A stretch of DNA of 64,000 bases, taken from positions 434,001 to 498,000 of the forward strand of contig WJXW01000004.1 in assembly GCA_015832175.1 (NCBI GenBank). The letters run 5' to 3'. Of this stretch, positions 57,195 through 64,000 are shown piece by piece. The stretch's first letter is position 1. Each line of letters begins with the position of its first letter. Both the position numbers and the translations under genes were made by a program. The notes beneath the pieces are model-generated. The model saw only the letters and a list, made by a program, of their open reading frames with translations. It did no database searches and was not told the DNA's origin. The DNA is from Paraphaeosphaeria minitans (lineage: Eukaryota > Ascomycota > Dothideomycetes > Pleosporales > Didymosphaeriaceae).

Positions 57195-58124
57195 GGCACT
57201 TCTCTTGTGGTAGGTAGGTATAGGTGCAGGCTCTACCTAGGTATCTGCTAGGCTTCTACGGTATTTAACTGCAGTCGCGCCGTCGGTCTCGCGTGCGAGG
57301 TTGCGCACCGCTGGTGCGAAGAGGCCGGGTGTATACCGTAGCTAGCTGTGCTTTGCGCGTAACCCCAGGTATCTCAAGGCGTCATCATGTGAGTTGCGAA
57401 GCAGAGCGTGCATGCATCTAGCGTTGTGAGGAAGCTGTGGTAGATCGGGAAGCGCTCGGAATTCCGGAGATAAAGAATATTCGCACGGGGAGGGAACTCT
57501 CCAAAATTCCAACCAACCCGAAGACCGCTCGTACACATTACACCAACATTCGTTACTGACACGAAGTTCCCGCTCCTTGCACAATCCATCTGATGGGTCA
57601 TCGACAGGCTCTCTCTCTCTCGCAGCACCTCTGCACTGCACTCTGCAAAGCGAGCCCCACGCGGATTGCTCCCCTCCATGACGAAGCTGCCAAATTAGCG
57701 TCAGAAAAAAGTGCTGTGGTAGACTACTGCGGTACCGTACTGCGGTGGAGTCGCGAGCTCAACAGGCAAAGAAATGCTGGGGTGTTTGTACCTACCCTAC
57801 CTACCTAGTGCAGTACCTACACAGCCAGTAGTGACGTTACTGTTGGGGACTCTGCGACAGATTGTACCTACCGGTACCGTAGCTTCCCTTGGATCCCATC
57901 ACCTTGACCCCAGGAAAATGTTGACTCGAGACTGCGCTCTGGCCAAAAGCAATCACTCTGGAAACCACATCTGCGGGAGCGTGCCGACGGAGCATCGAGC
58001 AGCGCTTTCAGAGAGGAGACGGTGAACCATTGCAAGGTAATTCCTGGCATCATTATAGGACATGCAATCATCCAACTCCCAGGGCCGCACACCTCGTTAT
58101 GCAAAAAGCACGTAAACCCGACCT
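57195..58124. other. Intergenic region with TACC repeats
   Basis: About 930 bp upstream of the SRR1-like gene. TACC arrays lie near 57,789-57,808 and 57,865-57,880. I see no supported gene. Confidence 0.5.
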
Positions 58125-59286
58125 TCAAACCGCATCCCCATCTCCCCTCCTAACCTCCACGGTCGCCACACCCGCCCTCTCCCTCTCCCTCTTCCCGACC
58201 CCCTCGTGCACCGAGTCCTTACACCCCTCCCCGTCCGTACTCCTACTCGGCGGAACCTCTTCCCTTCCGCCTTCCAGATCCCGCTCACCCAGACTAACTA
58301 CGAAACTCGGCCTCGTCGCCTGCCCCCTTCTCACCAGCAACCCCGCCCTGTTCAGTGCCCTCTCCACCGGCGCCTTCAACGGCGCCAGACACGCCGCGAT
58401 GATGCCCAGCAAGACCTCGAGCATGCACCACATGCTCATCATGACGGTGCTGGAGAGCAGGTCCCCCGCGAAGGTGGCGTTGGAAAGGCCCATGCGGTAC
58501 GCGGCGATGGCGGCAGCGAGGAGGCCTGTGCCCATGAGGATGCAGATGAGGACTTTTTCGCGGGGAGAGCGGTGCAGGGTGCGGATGAGGTGGATGGGGA
58601 GGAGGGCAAGGATGGCGTCGTTGAGGACGAGGAGGCCTTCGTGCTCATGTCAGTCCTACCGTGCTTTTGAGGTGGGGGGGAGGGAGTCGTACTATTCGCC
58701 ACCCAGCCAAACACCAACACATACTTCCGCGGCCAGCATCGTACATCGTACACGGGCTCCCAGCTCGCGCGGAGCGGCGTGCAGTTCGCGAACTGGAATA
58801 GCATGTGGCCGGCGTAGGTGACCATCTGGACGGCGATGATGCTCCAGAGAGTCAGGCGCCAGTAGCGGTCGTGGCTGAGGCGAAGAAGAGACAGCGCGAT
58901 GGAGAGCCGGGTCAGCGCGATGGCGGCGATCCAGACGACTTGCTGCACGAAGTTGACTTTCATGACCATGGTCACGTCTGGCGGGGTTACGTAGGCGGAA
59001 TGGTGGCCCCAGCCGTGGAGGGAGGCGGTCAACGAGAGGAAGAAGTCCACGATGCATAGTATCTTTGTTTGGTCAGAATATGTGTGGAGAGTGGTGTAGG
59101 GAGACGTACGGTGGCTATTGAGATGAGGTAGTCGTCGATTCGCAGATTGGGCTTTGGCCGTAGCCGCGTGCAGATCCGGGCGCTGCAAAGGCCGGTTGCG
59201 AGGAGCGTGAAGACGCCGGTGACGACGAGGAAGGTCGGCGCATAGTTCGTGTCTGCGGATGGTGGTCGTCCGTCTGAGGCACTCAT
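58125..59286 (-). CDS. Fungal rhodopsin-domain integral membrane protein
   Basis: Three exons (59286-59110, 59062-58693, 58636-58125) give 352 residues. Seven hydrophobic segments are apparent. They include TFLVVTGVFTLLATGLCSAR, VNFVQQVVWIAAIALTRLSI, LTLWSIIAVQMVTYAGHMLF, KYVLVFGWVANS, NDAILALLPIHLIRTL and VLICILMGTGLLAAAIAAYR. A loop Cys pair (FANCTPLRASWEP, VRCWPRKYV) and the RIDDYLI motif after the first helix are typical of this large fungal family. The C-terminal 90 residues are charged and cytosolic. No retinal-binding function is implied by the family name. Confidence 0.82.
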
Positions 59287-60698
<1,412 letters not shown>

Positions 60699-63543
60699 TC
60701 AGCGAGGGTCATCCGTCATGTCCATCTCTTCAATATCCCTCTTTTTGGCCTGCTTCAAGATCCTCCCATTCACCCACTGGTATGAAGAGATGTCCAACTC
60801 GCCCTCGCTCCCCTCGTCTTCTCGTCCCCGCGATGACACAGATTGACTCTTGAGGGGATTTCTATCGCCACGCATTTTATCTGTCGTCCAGTGAGACAAA
60901 CCGTACGCGCTGTCCTTTCGACTCTTCTGAGCACTATCATAGGCTTCACCGTCAGCATCGTGTGCGCCGTCAGCCCCCATACGAGCTGAATCCGGACAAG
61001 TTGAAGGCGGCACAGGGGTGAGGCTTATGCGCTGCAGCGTCCTTCTGAGGCTCGCTTCAGTGCCCGTGGGCATGGTGTTCTTAAGACGCTGCTCGCGCTC
61101 GTCGGCTTCGCGGATTTTCTCTTCGTTGTAGAACGCGAAGTCCCTCTGAAAGAGCTCGTCGAGTGCGGCAAGGGCTTTCTGTTTCGCGCGGCGAAAGAGC
61201 GCTGGGCTGCTTGGACGGAGGGCGACTCGGAATCGAGCGCGCTCCGAGAGTTCTTCGGTGTGGTTGGAGCCGAGATTGTGCTGGCGGGCCGGGTTGGAGT
61301 GAGGGGACGATTAGGTTTGGTACTGTGAGTGAGAGTTAGATCGATGTTAGAGTTCCCAGCATTGAGGCGTCTTACAGCTTCACTGGTTTGAAACCGAACT
61401 TCGCTTTCGTGGAAACTGGCCTAACAATCCTTGAGCCGTCGACACCCTTTGCCATCTTGACCACTGGTTTCCGTGTCCTGTTCATCACAGGCTCATCGTC
61501 TGATGATGGCGGCTCGAACTCGGGTTCGTCATCGCTATCATCGCTGACCTGGTGCTGAACCTTTCGCTTGTGAGTCGATGAGGCTACCGAATACGGTGGT
61601 GTTAGCAATGCCAACTGATTGGGGCGGTCCTTCTTTGCTGCTACAACTGGGTGCCCTGGCAACGTCTGGCTAGACGCCTGCGAGGTGACAGTGTCTTCTC
61701 GTCGCGTACTTTCGCTGATAGGGGCGGCGCGACTCGGGACTTGAGGAACCTTGAAGTGTTCCAATTGGTGCGGAAGCTCGGGCGCCTGATGGGAAGGTTG
61801 ATTTGGAGAGAAACCCACACTCTTAGCCAACGCGTCGCCCTGATGAGTTTCCTCGCTCTGTTTTCCTTCCACAGGCCTCTCAACGGATGCCTGTTGGGGA
61901 CGTTGGTACTCTGTAGCTGTGTTGAGTTGAACCTTAGAGCATCCCACTGGGCCCTGAATACATGCAGGTGTACTGATCCTGTCTTCCACGCGGCTGTTAC
62001 GCCCATCGCTGTCGGTCGCATTGTGCTTCTCTAAAGCCCTCGCGTTCTGTAGAGTGCGCTGTAGATCTCCCCTTCTCTTGATTTCGGCCTCGTTGATCCC
62101 TATCCATTGGTCTTGTTCAACGGCGGAAAGTCTATCGTTGGCCTGCATGATCGCTATGAAACGCTGCCTCTGTCTCTCATACTCACCACGAGCATCCCTA
62201 TCCACCTGTTCTGAGTCGGTGTTGTCGTGCTGTCGATCGCGCAGTTTCCCGCCATGGTCGTGGGAGCAATAAGGCAAGTTCGGGCCATTTCCAATCCGGC
62301 TCATCTCGGGGGGCGCGTCCTCCATGTCGACGTCTTGCTCTTGTCGCTCGGAAGTCTTCCCGAGTACTGGCGCCCGTTCTTGACCTCCATCATGGGGTAA
62401 GGTATGGTGTGCGGAAAGGAATTTTTGCTGCTGCGCCGGCTGCTTAAATGGATGCGAAACCGGATTGATAGTTTGAAAATGCTTCTCTCCAGGACGATCT
62501 GAGGAATTGTTTAGGTCAATCCGATCCTCGGATTGGATTTCGTTTTGTCGGCTTTGGATCATATGGCTTTCCATCTGCGCAGGACTGGGCATCGCACCCT
62601 CAGGTCTCGTACCACGGTTTTCAAGCCCATTTTGGATGGACATGGTATCCAATTTTAGGCCATTAGTAGGGACGTGCGTGAAGCCCCCCGGGACGTTCAT
62701 GGGTACTGGTGCATTGGAGACCCCAGGGGACTGGCGGTTGCCAAAGTCCTCGTCATCTTTAATGCTTCGTTGAAACGCCTACGATGGTCAACAAAGTTGT
62801 CGATGATCATGTTCTCAGTGCTACCTACCTTGTCGTTATCCCCGAAGAATGAGATTACCCCACTGCTGGGATGTGGAGGATGGAACTCAACCCGCTGACC
62901 CGACGCTGTCGTCGTGGGTCGAGACGGCGCAACATCATCATCCGAGCACAGGTCAACGATCTCGATCCCCTTCTTAGAGGCAGGTTTGGTCCGAGGCTTC
63001 GGCGGCTGCGACTTCGCGGTAGGCTTGCTCTGGTCCTGGTCAGCTTATCCAATCCTCCGTGAGAGTGTTCTTAGGTGTTATGTACCGGACGCTGAGCCAC
63101 CGCCGGAGTCCGAGTCAGGACAGCTGCAGGTGGCAATGCTTCCGCAGCACCCCTCTTCTGCACGTTTGCCTGATCTCTCGGCTGGCCTTGCACAGCAACT
63201 CCATGAGCTTGGGTTGGATTCCTTGGGCCTGAGAGAGGAGTTTGGTCGACCGGTCTCTGCGGCACTTGCTGATTAGGTGGACTGACACTTTGCCAATTGG
63301 AGCACTCCCTACCAAGTTTGCGTTCGCGGGGGGCTGCCTGGTCCAAAAAGCCTGCTGCTCGCGTCCATGTCGCTCGAGCAACTGCCGCCGGGCATCTGCT
63401 ACTCGCCGCTCGAATTCGGATCTGGTGTTGTCTTGATCTTGCTTGAGTTTGATCCACTCATCCATCCGAGCTGGTGCCACTGGACTGGTTGGCGGGTGCC
63501 CAGGCCGCTCGCGTTTTGTCATATTTGTTGTACGTTCGGCCAT
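60699..63543 (-). CDS. Large disordered protein with SUMO-interacting-type motif
   Basis: Exons 63543-63313, 63268-63086, 63035-62829 and 62778 to about 61,376 join in frame. The first has a helical stretch (EWIKLKQDQDNTRSEFERRV, then ADARRQLLERHGREQQAFW). The third carries IEIVDLCSDDD, a hydrophobic core followed by acids as in SUMO-interacting motifs. The large exon is Gln/Ser/Pro-rich with a helical segment (YERQRQRFIAIMQANDRL). It nears its end with an acidic patch (SDDSDDEPEFEPPSSDDE) and GFKPVKL. A further exon at about 61,287-60,699 reads KALAALDELFQRDFAFYNEE and EKIREADEREQRLKNTMPTG. The junction between the last two is unsettled (GTGAAG or GTAAGA donor, several acceptors), so two genes remain possible. 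Confidence 0.55.
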
Positions 63544-64000
63544 AAGGCGCGCTGGGGAGGGTAAGAAGAGGATGGGAAACTGTGGAGGAGAGCGGGGCAT
63601 TGCCTAATTTAAGTGTTGTCCAAGGGACGCAAAAGGGCAGGTGAACGTGAATCAGCTTGCTGATGTGAATGTGACAGCGAAATCCAAGTGAGAGAGACTT
63701 GCAAGATTGAGGGACAGCAGCATATTAGGAAAGTGCTCCCACGAAAGCGGGGTAGCAGACCCGCAGCACACTGGAAACTACTTTTGCAGAGCGAAATAGA
63801 TGATGAAGGATGTCAATTCCCAAAGAGCGCCGCTCAATGCAACCCATATAATACCACATAATGTACACCTGAGTTCCCCGTCCAGCCGCTCTTAGAAACC
63901 CGGCGGGTTCAATCTCTGGCTGACCCTCGTCCACTTGGGCACCTCTGTTCACAAATCAGCATTCACTCTCACCAGCCCTGCCCCTTCTCTACAGCCCCTC
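63544..64000. other. Upstream sequence at the window edge
   Basis: About 450 bp upstream of the last gene. An in-frame Met at 63600 could extend that gene by 19 residues. Nothing else is recognisable. Confidence 0.45.

Noticed and set aside
57374..57679. 101-codon minus-strand frame upstream of the SRR1-like gene
   Set aside because: No recognisable features. It overlaps another frame of similar length in the promoter region.

Overview
The window comes from a filamentous ascomycete, most likely a Dothideomycete. Genes on both strands carry short GT-AG introns, mostly 44-70 bp. Deduced proteins include fungal types such as a small PI-PLC, a fungal rhodopsin-domain protein and a Dur3-type urea permease. 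One end is an AT-rich block with the signature of repeat-induced point mutation (RIP: CpA/TpG depleted, TpA enriched). The class assignment is inference.

Bases 1 to about 15,860 are RIP-decayed retrotransposons. A Ty3/gypsy chromovirus relic (220-8342) has two 212-bp LTRs and sits inside a Ty1/copia pol gene (1-219 continuing at 8343-9835). The 5-bp target duplication is still readable, with one C-to-T change. A second gypsy relic (about 11,375-14,431), a Gln-rich decayed frame and an LTR-like segment with seven CRE-type palindromes follow. Both gypsy relics carry a decayed antisense frame downstream of the chromodomain.

Bases 15,897-46,903 are gene-dense and of balanced composition. In order: PI-phospholipase C (-), phenylalanine/histidine ammonia-lyase family enzyme (+), BTB protein (+), TauD-type dioxygenase (+), secreted Cys- and Thr-rich protein (-), a damaged Cys-rich GPI-type protein (+), UNC93-like transporter (-), AlkB-like dioxygenase (-), NtaA/SnaA-type flavin monooxygenase (-), Dur3 urea permease (+), methylcrotonoyl-CoA carboxylase alpha subunit (-), an acidic nuclear-type protein (+) and a Gln/His-rich DUF8032-type protein (-). 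TauD, the flavin monooxygenase and Dur3 suggest a loose neighbourhood for scavenging nitrogen and sulfur. The monooxygenase and permease share a divergent promoter.

Bases 46,904-55,772 are almost gene-free and hold several minisatellites, TAGG/TACC arrays and a small AT-rich islet with hairpins. Bases 55,773-63,543 return to genes: a GDSG-containing protease-like fragment, an SRR1-like protein, a rhodopsin-domain membrane protein and a large disordered protein with a SUMO-interacting-type motif, all on the minus strand. Exon structures were worked out by hand from splice sites and reading frame. No similarity search was run.
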